A stretch of 64,000 nucleotides of DNA from Lampropedia aestuarii (GTDB lineage: Bacteria > Pseudomonadota > Gammaproteobacteria > Burkholderiales > Burkholderiaceae_C). The notes under the pieces were generated by a model. It saw nothing but the letters and a program-made list of their open reading frames with translations, had not been told where the DNA came from and ran no database searches. How positions within the stretch are numbered: the first letter of the stretch is position 1; each line of letters begins with the position of its first letter. Location: the NCBI RefSeq assembly GCF_004803635.1, contig NZ_SSWX01000012.1, positions 1-64,000 of the forward strand. The letters run 5' to 3'. This document shows positions 35,637 to 44,581 of this stretch, one piece after another. The position numbers and the translations under genes were made by a program.

Positions 35637-38294
35637 TCACGCGCTGGCGGCAATTGGAGCATGGAGGCCTGGCGCTTCAGTGCGCGCAGGCGGACCATAA
35701 CGGTAATAGGCCAGCTTGACTGCGTCGGTCAGCACCGTCCAGACCAGTACATAGGCCCATACCAGGCCAATCAGCGTCCAAGGCAGTGGCGTGACCAATA
35801 CGCCCGCAGCGCACAGCAACACAGCCACGATTTGCGTGGCTACCACCGCCAGGAACAATTGCCAAGACGGGTACAGCGGGCGGAAAATCGAGCGGCGCGT
35901 GCGCACGACAAACAGCAGCATATGCCCGCCAGCGGCCAACTGCAAAAACAGCGCCGTTTGCAGGTGGCTGGCGTCCAGTGGAATCCAGGCTTGCAAGGTT
36001 GGATTGCTGATCCACTCCATGCCAATCAGCACCAAACCAAAGCTTTGTGCTGTGGCCATCACGCCCATCAGAATCGAGAACACCAGAATATGGTGCATTT
36101 CCCAGCGCACTGGTTTTTTGGCAGGACTGACGCGGTCATAGGCAATCGTCATGATTGGAATATCATCGAGCAAGGCCAGCACCACAATCATGATGGCAGT
36201 CAATGGCTGGATGTTGAAAATCACACTCGACAGTACCACCACCACCATGATTGCAATGGTCATCGCAATGCGGTAGTACACATAGGAGTTGATGCGCTCG
36301 AAGATCTGCCGACTTTCTGTGATCGCATTGACGATGGTAGACAAGCCTGGCGCGGTCAGGATCAAGGCTGCTGCATTACGCGCAGCATCGGTGGCGCCTG
36401 ATACAGCAATGCCGCAATCGGCCTGTTTAAGGGCAGGGCTGTCATTCACGCCATCGCCAGTCATCGCGACAATGTGGCCGCCTTGCTGCAGGGCTTTGAC
36501 GATTTCGTATTTGTGCTCAGGAAACACCCGGCCAAAGCCATCGGCTTTTTCTACCGCCGTGATCGACGTCTGGGGAATGTGGGCAGCATCCGTGCCTTTG
36601 GGGAAAACGTCGCTGGCCACCAGCAGATTCGCGCCCATGCCCAGCTGGGTAGCAATTTCAGCGCCAATGGCTACATCATCGCCAGTGACCATTTTGACTT
36701 GCAGGCCCAGCTCTTTGGTATTGGCAATAGTCTCCTTGGCATCGGTGCGCGGAGGATCGAGCAAAGGCAAAATACCCAGCAGCTTCCAGCTGTTACCGCC
36801 ATCGTCCGAGCTGGCCGCGCCCAGTGCGCGGTAACCGTGACTGGCCAGCTCGTGCACCTTGCTGTCGTAAGCCGTCTCGGTATTGGCATCAAGCTTGCAC
36901 AAAGCGGCGATGGCTTGCGGCGCCCCTTTGGCGAACTGCCAGGCTTTGCCTGTGCTGTCTGTGACCGTGGCGATCGTGCGTTTGTTGACGGGATCAAACG
37001 GTGTGAAATGGGTTTGCTTGTATTGGCTGAGGTGGCTGGCATCGGTCACGCCTTTGAGTACGGCCTGGTCGATCGCGTCTTCACTGCTGCTTTGGGTGGC
37101 CAGGGCCGCGGCCAGGATGACCTCTTGCGCCTGGGCATTGTTGAAGACGATCGGAGCTGCCAGCGTGAGTTTGTTTTGCGTCAATGTGCCGGTTTTGTCT
37201 GAGCACAGCACATCGACACCAGCGAGCTCGTCAATGGCCGAGAGGCGCGAGACAATCGCCTTTTGCTTGGACAAGGCCAGTGCGCCCAAGGCCAGGGTCA
37301 CCGACATCACTGCTGGCAATGCCACCGGCACAGAGGCGACCAGCAACACCAGCACAAACTGCAAGATCGAGCCCGCTGTTGCCCAGTTCCATTGATCAGG
37401 CACAATGATTTCGCGATAGACCTGCACACCAACCAAGACTGCAGCGAGAATGGCCGCCAGCAAAATCAAAAAGTCGCCAATTTGCACGACGGCTTTTTGC
37501 GAATGCGACTGTGAACCGGCCGAGGCCACCAGTTTGGCCGTGCGGCCAAAAAAGGTGTTGTTGCCGGTGGCAGTCACTACGCCTTGCATGTCACCTTGCT
37601 TGGCAATCGAGCCGGAGTAGGCGCTATCGCCGACCTTTTTGCTGACCGGCAAAGACTCGCCCGTCAAGGCTGCCTGGTCGACGCTGAGGTAGTCGCCTGA
37701 AATCAGCAGCAAATCAGCAGGCACAATTGCACCACCAGGTACATCGATGATGTCGCCCGGCACTACCGTGGCGGCATCCACGCTGACCCAGGCGCCATCA
37801 CGCAAGGCACGTGCTTTGAGGGCCAAATCCTTTTTCAGAGCCGCCAAGGCCGAAGCCGCTTTGGCATCCTGCCAGAACCCAACGGCGGCGTTGTAGAGCA
37901 GCAAGCCCATGACCACGGCAAAATCTGCCCAGTCTGCGCGCAGCAAAGAGATCAGCGCGGCGGCCTCAATCATCCAGGGAATCGGGCCCCAAAAATAGCC
38001 AAACAACTTATGCCATAGCGGCTCTTCCTTGGCTTCAATGGCATTGGGGCCGTATTGGCTCAGCCGCTGTGCCGCGTCGCTGCTGCTCAGGCCTTTGGCC
38101 GACGACTTCAGTGTGCTCAATTGCGCGGCAATGGCCTCAGGGCCCAGGGTGCTGGTTTGGCCCTTGCTGCTGGTGCTGGGCGGTGTCGCCGCTGAGGTGG
38201 GGGAAGGGGGTGCTGCCGCAGCATTGGACTTGGCGCTGGGAGCTGGGTCGACTGGCTGCGCTTGCGCTGCGTTATTAGGCCTTTGATCACTCAT
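35637..38294 (-). CDS. P-type ATPase, plasma-membrane proton-efflux type
   Basis: 885 residues. The phosphorylation site DKTGTLTQNKL is near residue 370, the TGES actuator motif (LTGESLPV) near residue 215 and GDGVNDSPALKQAD near residue 610. The order of segments and the PIMTIAYDRV end region match P3A proton pumps (fungal and plant type, also found in bacteria). The N-terminal 60 residues are Ala/Pro/Ser-rich and probably disordered. It would export protons at the cost of ATP. A GTG or alternative start within that tail cannot be excluded. Confidence 0.92.
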   Translation of the reverse strand: MSDQRPNNAAQAQPVDPAPSAKSNAAAAPPSPTSAATPPSTSSKGQTSTLGPEAIAAQLSTLKSSAKGLSSSDAAQRLSQYGPNAIEAKEEPLWHKLFGYFWGPIPWMIEAAALISLLRADWADFAVVMGLLLYNAAVGFWQDAKAASALAALKKDLALKARALRDGAWVSVDAATVVPGDIIDVPGGAIVPADLLLISGDYLSVDQAALTGESLPVSKKVGDSAYSGSIAKQGDMQGVVTATGNNTFFGRTAKLVASAGSQSHSQKAVVQIGDFLILLAAILAAVLVGVQVYREIIVPDQWNWATAGSILQFVLVLLVASVPVALPAVMSVTLALGALALSKQKAIVSRLSAIDELAGVDVLCSDKTGTLTQNKLTLAAPIVFNNAQAQEVILAAALATQSSSEDAIDQAVLKGVTDASHLSQYKQTHFTPFDPVNKRTIATVTDSTGKAWQFAKGAPQAIAALCKLDANTETAYDSKVHELASHGYRALGAASSDDGGNSWKLLGILPLLDPPRTDAKETIANTKELGLQVKMVTGDDVAIGAEIATQLGMGANLLVASDVFPKGTDAAHIPQTSITAVEKADGFGRVFPEHKYEIVKALQQGGHIVAMTGDGVNDSPALKQADCGIAVSGATDAARNAAALILTAPGLSTIVNAITESRQIFERINSYVYYRIAMTIAIMVVVVLSSVIFNIQPLTAIMIVVLALLDDIPIMTIAYDRVSPAKKPVRWEMHHILVFSILMGVMATAQSFGLVLIGMEWISNPTLQAWIPLDASHLQTALFLQLAAGGHMLLFVVRTRRSIFRPLYPSWQLFLAVVATQIVAVLLCAAGVLVTPLPWTLIGLVWAYVLVWTVLTDAVKLAYYRYGPPARTEAPGLHAPIAASA

Positions 38295-38504
38295 ACAGAC
38301 TCTGCCCCTCTGAGTTGGTAGCCATTCGCATGCAAGCTATTAGCCGCAGCAGTGCGAAGGCTGGTAATTAATCGGCTTTATGTAGCATTTGCTTAATTAT
38401 TTTGTCACTTCTTAAGTAATGTAGCAAGTTGTGTTTTGCGGCGCTAAGTTATCGCGCTCAATGGCCGTCAATTAGTTGGGTAGTTCGTAGCGCGCGATAG
38501 ATGC

Positions 38505-38544
38505 GGTAAAAAAACAAAAGCCCCACAATGGCTTGTGGGGCTTT
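38505..38544 (-). terminator. Terminator after the decarboxylase gene
   Basis: On the minus strand AAAGCCCCACAA pairs with TTGTGGGGCTTT, followed by TGTTTTTTT. It lies about 60 bases beyond the decarboxylase stop and separates it from the proton ATPase gene. Confidence 0.88.
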
Positions 38545-38605
38545 GTAAGCTGCAGCGGGGGCTGAGTTTTTCAGCCCATGGCAGACAGGCTGAAGGTATG
38601 TGCAC

Positions 38606-40903
38606 TTAGAGTGCTACGCAATCGGCAAAGAATTGCTTGTTGCCGTCGGCGTCCCTTTCCATCACCAGGCCGTGGATATCGGTCTCAAAGCCTGGCAACT
38701 GTTTGGCAAATTCGCGTGCAAACTTCAGGTAGTCAACAATTTTCTTGTTGAAGACTTCACCAGGAATCAGCAGTGGAATGCCCGGCGGGTAGGGCGTGAC
38801 CAAGCCGACGGTGATGCGGCCTTCCAGGTCGTCGATCTTGACGCGCTCGGTCTTGCGGCGCGCAATGTGGGCGTAGGCATCGGCGGGGCGCATTGCGGGT
38901 GTCAGATCAGACAGGTAAATCTCGGTCGTCAGACGGGCGATGTCGTGCTTCGCATAGAGCTGGTGTACGTGCTGGCACAAGTCGCGCAGACCCATCTTCT
39001 CGTAGCGGCGGTGCTGGGCCGAGAATTCCGGCATGACGCGCCACAGCGGCTGGTTTTTGTCGTAGTCGTCCTTGAACTGCTGCAAAGCCGTCAGCAAGGT
39101 GTTCCAGCGGCCTTTGGTGATACCGATGGTAAACATCACAAAGAAGCTGTACAGGCCCGTTTTCTCGACCACCACGCCGTGCTCGGCCAAAAACTTGGTC
39201 ACGATCGAGGCAGGAATGCCGTTGGTGTCAAACTTGCCATCCAGATTCAGACCCGGCGTGACGATGGTCGCCTTGATCGGGTCGAGCATGTTGAAGCCGT
39301 CGGCCAGATTGCCAAAGCCGTGCCAGCTGCTGCTGGCTTTGCGGGACTTGCTGCCGTTGCTGCCAATGATCCAGTCGGCCGAGCGACCCACGCCTTCTTC
39401 GGCCAGCTTGTCTGGGCCCCAGACTTTGAACCACCAGTCGTTTTTGCCAAATTCCTCTTCGACTTTGCGCATTGCACGGCGGAAGTCCAGGGCTTCGAGC
39501 AAGCTTTCTTCGACCAAGGCCTCACCGCCAGGCAGCTCCATCATCGCAGCGGCCACATCGCAGCTGGCGATGATGCTGTACTGCGGGCTGGTGGAGGTGT
39601 GCATCAGGTAGGCTTCATTGAACAGCGCAAAGTCCAGCTTGCGCTCTTGCGAGTCCTGCACCAGCACGTGGCTGGCCTGACTGATGCCAGCGAGCAGCTT
39701 GTGGATCGACTGGGTGGCATAGACCACGCTGGTTTTGGGGCGCGCACGTTTTCTGCCCATCGCATGGTAGGTGCCATAGAAGGGGTTGAAAGCGGCGTGT
39801 GGCAACCAGGCTTCGTCAAAATGCAGGTTCTCGACATAACCGTCGAGCATGCTCTTGATGGTTTCGGTGTTGTAGAGCACGCCGTCATAGGTCGATTGCG
39901 TGAGCGTCAGCACGCGTGGTTTGACGTCTTTGACGTTGACGTCCTTGAGCAGCTCTTTCATCAAGGGGTTGGCCTTGATTTTCTTCTGGATGTTGGCTGG
40001 CTCGAATTCATCTTTGTGAATCGGGCCAATGATGCCAAAGTGGTTGCGTGAAGGCTTCAAGAACACCGGGATGGCACCTGTCATGATGATCGAGTGCAGC
40101 ACCGATTTGTGGCAGTTGCGATCGACCACGACGACATCGCCAGGGGCGACGTTGTGGTGCCAGACGATTTTGTTCGATGTGCTGGTGCCGTTGGTGACAA
40201 AGAAGCAATGGTCGGCATTGAAAATGCGCGCCGCATTGCGCTCGCTCTCGCCAATCGCACCGTTGTGGTCCAGCAGTTGGCCCAGCTCTTCCACGGCATT
40301 GCACACGTCGGCGCGCAGCATGTTCTCACCATAGAACTGGTGGTACATCTGGCCAATCGGGCTTTTCAGGAAGGCCACGCCACCTGAGTGGCCAGGGCAG
40401 TGCCAGGAGTAGGAACCGTCATCGGCATAGTCCAGCAGCGCCTTGAAAAAGGGCGGCTGAATGGTTTCGAGGTAGTTCTTGGCCTCGCGGATGATGTGCT
40501 TGGCGACAAATTCGGGTGTGTCCTCGAACATGTGGATAAAGCCATGCAGCTCACGCAAAATGTCGTTGGGCAGATGGCGTGCCGTTTTGGTTTCGCCATG
40601 GATGTAGATCGGCACCTCGTCGTTGCGGCGGCGCACTTCGCCAATGAAGTCACGCAGGCTCTGGATCACCAAAGGCTCGCCTTCGTCGCTGCTGGTCAAT
40701 TCCTCGTCATCAATCGACAAGATGAAAGCGCTGGCCCGGCTTTGCTGCTGCGCAAACAGGCTCAGATCCCCGTAGCTGGTCACACCAACCACTTCGAACC
40801 CTTCGGCTTCGATGGCCTGGGCCAAGGCGCGAATGCCAAGACCAGAGGTGTTTTCTGAGCGGTAGTCCTCATCGATGATGATGATGGGAAAGCGAAATTT
40901 CAT
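38606..40903 (-). CDS. Orn/Lys/Arg decarboxylase, inducible PLP type
   Basis: 765 residues: N-terminal response-regulator-like wing domain (KFRFPIIIIDEDYRSENTSG), then the fold-type I PLP core with GHSGGVAFLKSPIG, FDEAWLPHAAFNPFY, the PLP lysine in TQSIHKLLAGISQ and STSPQYSIIAS, and a C-terminal domain with TPYPPGIPLLIPGE. It decarboxylates arginine, lysine or ornithine; which one is not clear from these motifs. Such enzymes consume protons during acid stress. It lies upstream of the proton pump gene on the same strand. Confidence 0.93.
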   Translation of the reverse strand: MKFRFPIIIIDEDYRSENTSGLGIRALAQAIEAEGFEVVGVTSYGDLSLFAQQQSRASAFILSIDDEELTSSDEGEPLVIQSLRDFIGEVRRRNDEVPIYIHGETKTARHLPNDILRELHGFIHMFEDTPEFVAKHIIREAKNYLETIQPPFFKALLDYADDGSYSWHCPGHSGGVAFLKSPIGQMYHQFYGENMLRADVCNAVEELGQLLDHNGAIGESERNAARIFNADHCFFVTNGTSTSNKIVWHHNVAPGDVVVVDRNCHKSVLHSIIMTGAIPVFLKPSRNHFGIIGPIHKDEFEPANIQKKIKANPLMKELLKDVNVKDVKPRVLTLTQSTYDGVLYNTETIKSMLDGYVENLHFDEAWLPHAAFNPFYGTYHAMGRKRARPKTSVVYATQSIHKLLAGISQASHVLVQDSQERKLDFALFNEAYLMHTSTSPQYSIIASCDVAAAMMELPGGEALVEESLLEALDFRRAMRKVEEEFGKNDWWFKVWGPDKLAEEGVGRSADWIIGSNGSKSRKASSSWHGFGNLADGFNMLDPIKATIVTPGLNLDGKFDTNGIPASIVTKFLAEHGVVVEKTGLYSFFVMFTIGITKGRWNTLLTALQQFKDDYDKNQPLWRVMPEFSAQHRRYEKMGLRDLCQHVHQLYAKHDIARLTTEIYLSDLTPAMRPADAYAHIARRKTERVKIDDLEGRITVGLVTPYPPGIPLLIPGEVFNKKIVDYLKFAREFAKQLPGFETDIHGLVMERDADGNKQFFADCVAL

Positions 40904-41102
40904 GGGGTGACACTCCCGGAAAAGGCAGGCAGTTCAGGCCAAAATGGAAGGCCGCCCGCAGATGCGTAAACATGTGCGGGCGGAAATGGGCGAAGTGTAA
41001 ACAAAAGGCATGGCAGCTGCATGAAAAAAACAATAAAACAGTGAAAGAAACACTGTTTCTCTGCCCGTTGCGGCTTGAAAGCGACGCTGCGGCCAGCTGC
41101 TC
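40904..41102. other. Decarboxylase upstream region
   Basis: About 200 bases that should contain the decarboxylase promoter. No gene and no known operator recognised. Confidence 0.3.
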
Positions 41103-41367
41103 AGAGCCTGTTCATCATCTCCGCGCAGCCGCGTTGAAACCCAAAAGGATGCAATGCACTGCAAAAACCGCAGTCGGGCTATCTGTCCGGCGAGGATTTT
41201 TAATAAAGCAGCGTGCCTTTTGGGCGCCAACCCGAAGGGTTAGGCACAAAAAAGCGCATGACTGCGTTGCCCGTTTTGCTTATACAGACATAAGAGCAGC
41301 AACAGGCGCCTTGCACAGCCTCTTTTTTGTGCCTTGCGCGACTGCTTGGAGATGATGAACAGGCTCT
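41103..41367. repeat. MITE-like element, longest copy (265 bp, 20-bp perfect ends)
   Basis: The ends are exact inverted repeats: AGAGCCTGTTCATCATCTCC (41103-41122) and its complement (41348-41367). The interior shares blocks with the copies at 530, 13624 and 58423, including AAAACCGCAGTCGGGCTATC and CAACAGGCGCCTTGCA. It encodes no protein; frames through it give the same meaningless peptides at each copy. It sits 26 bases beyond the rdgC stop. Confidence 0.85.
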
Positions 41368-41393
41368 TTGGTTTTTGCTGCAATGCGCAGCTT

Positions 41394-42287
41394 CTACAGC
41401 GTCTGTTCTTCACCACCCAGCGCCTCGATCAGCTGTGGGATCAGCTGGCTCAGCTCACCAGTGGTGATGGCTACATCGGCATCAAAATGGTCGTCGCTTT
41501 TGTCCTTGTCTTCGTGGACTGCATCGCTGAAGCTGAGCTTTTTGACCTGCAGCGTATCGGTCAGCACAAACTGGCAGCGTTCGCCCCATCCCAGGGACAG
41601 GCGTGTTGGGCGTTTGCCGGCTTGCAAGTGGCCGCGAATTTCGTCGATTTCCAGTGAGTGGCGGGCGTAGCGCACGCTGGCCTTGGTGTCATCAGCAGCT
41701 TTGAGCTCGCATTCATCACCGATGCTGAACGCTCCTGGTGCGCTTTGGTCTTCCAGCCATGCGGCCATCGCAGTGGCTGGGCTTTCCTGCGTTTGCACAA
41801 TCTTGGGGATAAAGCCGGGCAACTGTTCGACCAAGGCCGTGAGAATTTCATCGGCTTTCTGTGGGCTGCTGGCATCAATCACCAGCAAGCCCTGTTTGGC
41901 ATCAATCCAGACCCAGGTGCCCTGGCGCTTGGTGAAAGCCATTGGCAGCAAGCTCAAACGCGCCTCGTCTTTCAAATCACGCAATTCCTTGCGGCCAGGT
42001 TTGCGGCCTGTTTGCGCTTCCATTTGCTCACTCTTTTCTGCCACGTGTGAGTCGACTACCGAGCTGGGCAGAATTTTGGTTTCGGTGACATGGCGCAGTA
42101 TCCATTGGCCATTGATGGATTCCACCATCGCGCCGTTGGCCTGGCCACGCGGCGGCACCCAGCCCAGCGCGCGCTCTTGCGTTGGTGTGCATGGCGTGAA
42201 TGGGTGGGCTTCCAAGGCGTCGCTGGCCTGTGCCAGATCAGCTGACCAGCTGGAGGCAATGCGGAAAATCAATAAATTCTTGAACAA
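41394..42287 (-). CDS. rdgC: Recombination-associated protein RdgC
   Basis: 297 residues. MFKNLLIFRI, LGWVPPRG, ILPSSVV, RKELRDLKDEARLSLLPMAF and WIDAKQGLLVIDASSPQKAD follow RdgC along its length. It forms a ring-shaped dimer on DNA and modulates RecA. Monocistronic, with a repeat element just past its stop. Confidence 0.95.
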   Translation of the reverse strand: MFKNLLIFRIASSWSADLAQASDALEAHPFTPCTPTQERALGWVPPRGQANGAMVESINGQWILRHVTETKILPSSVVDSHVAEKSEQMEAQTGRKPGRKELRDLKDEARLSLLPMAFTKRQGTWVWIDAKQGLLVIDASSPQKADEILTALVEQLPGFIPKIVQTQESPATAMAAWLEDQSAPGAFSIGDECELKAADDTKASVRYARHSLEIDEIRGHLQAGKRPTRLSLGWGERCQFVLTDTLQVKKLSFSDAVHEDKDKSDDHFDADVAITTGELSQLIPQLIEALGGEEQTL

Positions 42288-42445
42288 AACAAACTATCCT
42301 TGAATGAAGTGCGCAGCGCTCAGGTACGAAGGCAGGGTGCTGCGCACAATGGTGTGGTGGCCCATTATCGCCGCAGTGCTGGGGGCATAAACCTGATGCA
42401 CTCAAGAGCTTGTGTGCCCGTGCTTTGGCGTGCGCCTGGTGGGCT

Positions 42446-43234
42446 TCATGGTGGGCTGCCCGTGTCTGTGTTGGCACCAGGGCCTAAGCGGTCAATTGCA
42501 TCGGTGATGATGCCATCTGTGTGCATCGCAATCAGTGCATGGGCCTGATCAGGCGCGTTGACCGTGTAGCTGAGTGCGCGCATGCCCAGTGCGTGGCAGC
42601 GCGCCACACGCTCTGGCGCCCACAATGGATAGTGGCAGACCAGCGCCGCACACTGCAGCGCCTGTGTTTGCTCCCAAATGCGGTCTGACCAGTGCTCGAC
42701 CAGCAAAGCCAGCGCAGCGTGTGTGCCAGTGCTGCCAAAAGCCTCTAATGCAGGCACAGAAAAAGACGACACCAAAGGCTGTGGTAGATCAGCAGGCCAT
42801 TGCGCGCTGTAGCGCTCAAGCAGTGTGGCAACTGCCAAGCCTGTAGCGGCATCCTGACCAGGCAATGGTTTGATTTCGATATTCAAACACAGGCCTTGCG
42901 CCAGGCACCAGTGCAGCAGGGCATCCAGGCGCAGCAATGGCTCAGTGTGGAACAGCTGAGAATGCCAACTGCCAGCATCCAATTGCGCCAATGCAGACCA
43001 TGGGAGTGCGGCGGGACTGCCGTGGGCATTGGTGGTGCGGTCCAGACTGTCATCATGCAACAAATACAGCACACCATCGGCGCTGAGTTTGGCATCGCAC
43101 TCAAACATCCGAAAGCCGTGCTGGGCGCCCAGCATAAAGGCGGCCATGGTGTTTTCAGGGGCCCGCTTGCCGGCACCGCGGTGGGCTATCCAAAACGGGT
43201 AGGGCCAATCAATCCGGGCACAGGCAGAGGTCAT
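42446..43234 (-). CDS. ugpQ: Glycerophosphodiester phosphodiesterase
   Basis: 262 residues. WIAHRGAGKRAPENTMAAF near residue 15, FECDAKLSADGVLYLLHDD (metal and catalytic His) near residue 45, and LNIEIKP near residue 115 define the cytosolic UgpQ-type GDPD. It splits glycerophosphodiesters into glycerol-3-phosphate and an alcohol. The start is 17 bases from the end of mrpG, so it may be read through from the Mrp operon. No secretion signal. Confidence 0.92.
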   Translation of the reverse strand: MTSACARIDWPYPFWIAHRGAGKRAPENTMAAFMLGAQHGFRMFECDAKLSADGVLYLLHDDSLDRTTNAHGSPAALPWSALAQLDAGSWHSQLFHTEPLLRLDALLHWCLAQGLCLNIEIKPLPGQDAATGLAVATLLERYSAQWPADLPQPLVSSFSVPALEAFGSTGTHAALALLVEHWSDRIWEQTQALQCAALVCHYPLWAPERVARCHALGMRALSYTVNAPDQAHALIAMHTDGIITDAIDRLGPGANTDTGSPP

Positions 43235-43251
43235 GGCTTGCAGCGTTTGAA

Positions 43252-43800
43252 TTAGGCAGCTTTGCCAGACCCGTCCTTGGCCTCAGGGTCTTGTACTGCA
43301 CCAATGTCTTCCACCAATTGGTCAAGCTTTTCTTCTTCTGCGTCAGTGGCATTGCTGGCTTGAGTCGGTTTGGCCTGGGGCTTTTCCTGCTCTTCGTCTT
43401 GCTCGTCATCGTCTTTCTCGGGCGCCATGCGTGGCACGGCCAATTGCAGCATGTTGACGCTGCGCGGTACATTCTCGCCTTTTTGGCGTGAGCGAAAAAG
43501 CGCTGCCCGCATCAGAAAAATCGTCGTCACCGGTGAGGTAATGGCAATAAACAGCCCAAGCAACAAGATATTGATGGCTGGTTTGCCTGTCTGGAACGAG
43601 AAGTAAATAATGGTGGCCAGCATCAAGCACCAGACGCCACCAGTAGTGATCAGTGCAGGGGCATGGATTCTGGCGAAAAACGTTTGCAGGCGAAGCACCC
43701 CTGAGGCGCCAAGCAGGCTGATCAAGCCACCACAAATGGCAAAAAAAGCCACCAGAATCTCGGCCCACAGCGGCAATAGAAAGGTTGGCGCAGCACTCAT
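43252..43800 (-). CDS. mrpG: Mrp/Pha antiporter subunit G
   Basis: 182 residues. Three membrane helices carry the MrpG pattern (FFAICGGLISLLGASGVLRL, FFARIHAPALITTGG, SPVTTIFLMRAAL). The last 75 residues form an acidic, Glu/Asp/Gln-rich tail not typical of the short family form. Last gene of the Mrp operon; its ATG overlaps the mrpF stop by 4 bases. Confidence 0.93.
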   Translation of the reverse strand: MSAAPTFLLPLWAEILVAFFAICGGLISLLGASGVLRLQTFFARIHAPALITTGGVWCLMLATIIYFSFQTGKPAINILLLGLFIAITSPVTTIFLMRAALFRSRQKGENVPRSVNMLQLAVPRMAPEKDDDEQDEEQEKPQAKPTQASNATDAEEEKLDQLVEDIGAVQDPEAKDGSGKAA

Positions 43801-44078
43801 TCAATCACCTCCCCACGCAGCAGGAATTTGGCCATTGCGGTACTGCTGACGAAGCCGAGCAGGGCAATGAGCAACGCTGCTTCAAAATAGGCCGTGCTTT
43901 CGTAGTACATCGACAGGCTGAGCATCACATACATGCCCAAAACAAATACGCAGTCCAACGCCAGGATGCGGTCTTGCGCCGATGGGCCAATCAGCAAACG
44001 AATAATCACCATCAGCATCGAGACGGCCAGCATCGCCAGGGTGATGGGCAGTGCCCAAGCGAGAATTTGTCCATTCAT
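43797..44078 (-). CDS. mrpF: Mrp/Pha antiporter subunit F
   Basis: 93 residues, three helices. RLLIGPSAQDRILALDCVF (the GPSxxDR motif of MrpF) and GFVSSTAMAKFLLRGEVIE are diagnostic. It overlaps both neighbours by 4 bases, so the subunits are made in coupled fashion. Confidence 0.95.
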   Translation of the reverse strand: MNGQILAWALPITLAMLAVSMLMVIIRLLIGPSAQDRILALDCVFVLGMYVMLSLSMYYESTAYFEAALLIALLGFVSSTAMAKFLLRGEVIE

Positions 44079-44581
44079 TCGAAAATCTCCATCAAAGGCC
44101 GCTCATAGCGCTCTTTCACTGTTTTGATGACTTCATCCTTGTCCACATTGCCATCAAATACGTGCAAGAGCAAGGTGCTGCGATCCATTGACAGCTCTGC
44201 CCATGCATTGCCTGGCGTGATCGTGGTGATCACAGCCAGTACGGCCAGGCCATTGGGCTCGCGCATATCCAGCGGGATACGGATAAAAATGGAGATGTCT
44301 TCCTTGGTCGCATTGGGTGTGAGCAAAACGCGAATGACCATCCAGTTGGACTTCCAGGCGTCGAGCATGACGGTCCAGGCCAGCTTCACAATGGTGAGAG
44401 GATGGCGCACGCGCACATCGCGTGGGCGCAGTGCATCGCTGAAAATTGGAATTGTAAAACCCAGCACTAGCGCCAATAAAAAATTGGCCAGGCTGTAGCT
44501 TTGCGTCATGACCATCCATAAGATGATCAGCAGGGCTGACAACAAAGGAGCTGGGAAAATCGTCTTTAGGAGCTTTCTCAT
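44075..44581 (-). CDS. mrpE: Mrp/Pha antiporter subunit E
   Basis: 168 residues. Two N-terminal helices precede the MrpE domain: NFLLALVLGFTIPIFSDAL, FIRIPLDMREPNGLAVLAVI and TITPGNAWAELSMDRSTLLL. It overlaps mrpF and mrpD by 4 bases each. Required for assembly of the antiporter complex. Confidence 0.95.
   Translation of the reverse strand: MRKLLKTIFPAPLLSALLIILWMVMTQSYSLANFLLALVLGFTIPIFSDALRPRDVRVRHPLTIVKLAWTVMLDAWKSNWMVIRVLLTPNATKEDISIFIRIPLDMREPNGLAVLAVITTITPGNAWAELSMDRSTLLLHVFDGNVDKDEVIKTVKERYERPLMEIFE

Noticed and set aside
38600-40051. 483-codon open frame antisense to the decarboxylase
   Set aside because: Shadow frame over a conserved PLP enzyme; no start signal or known domain.
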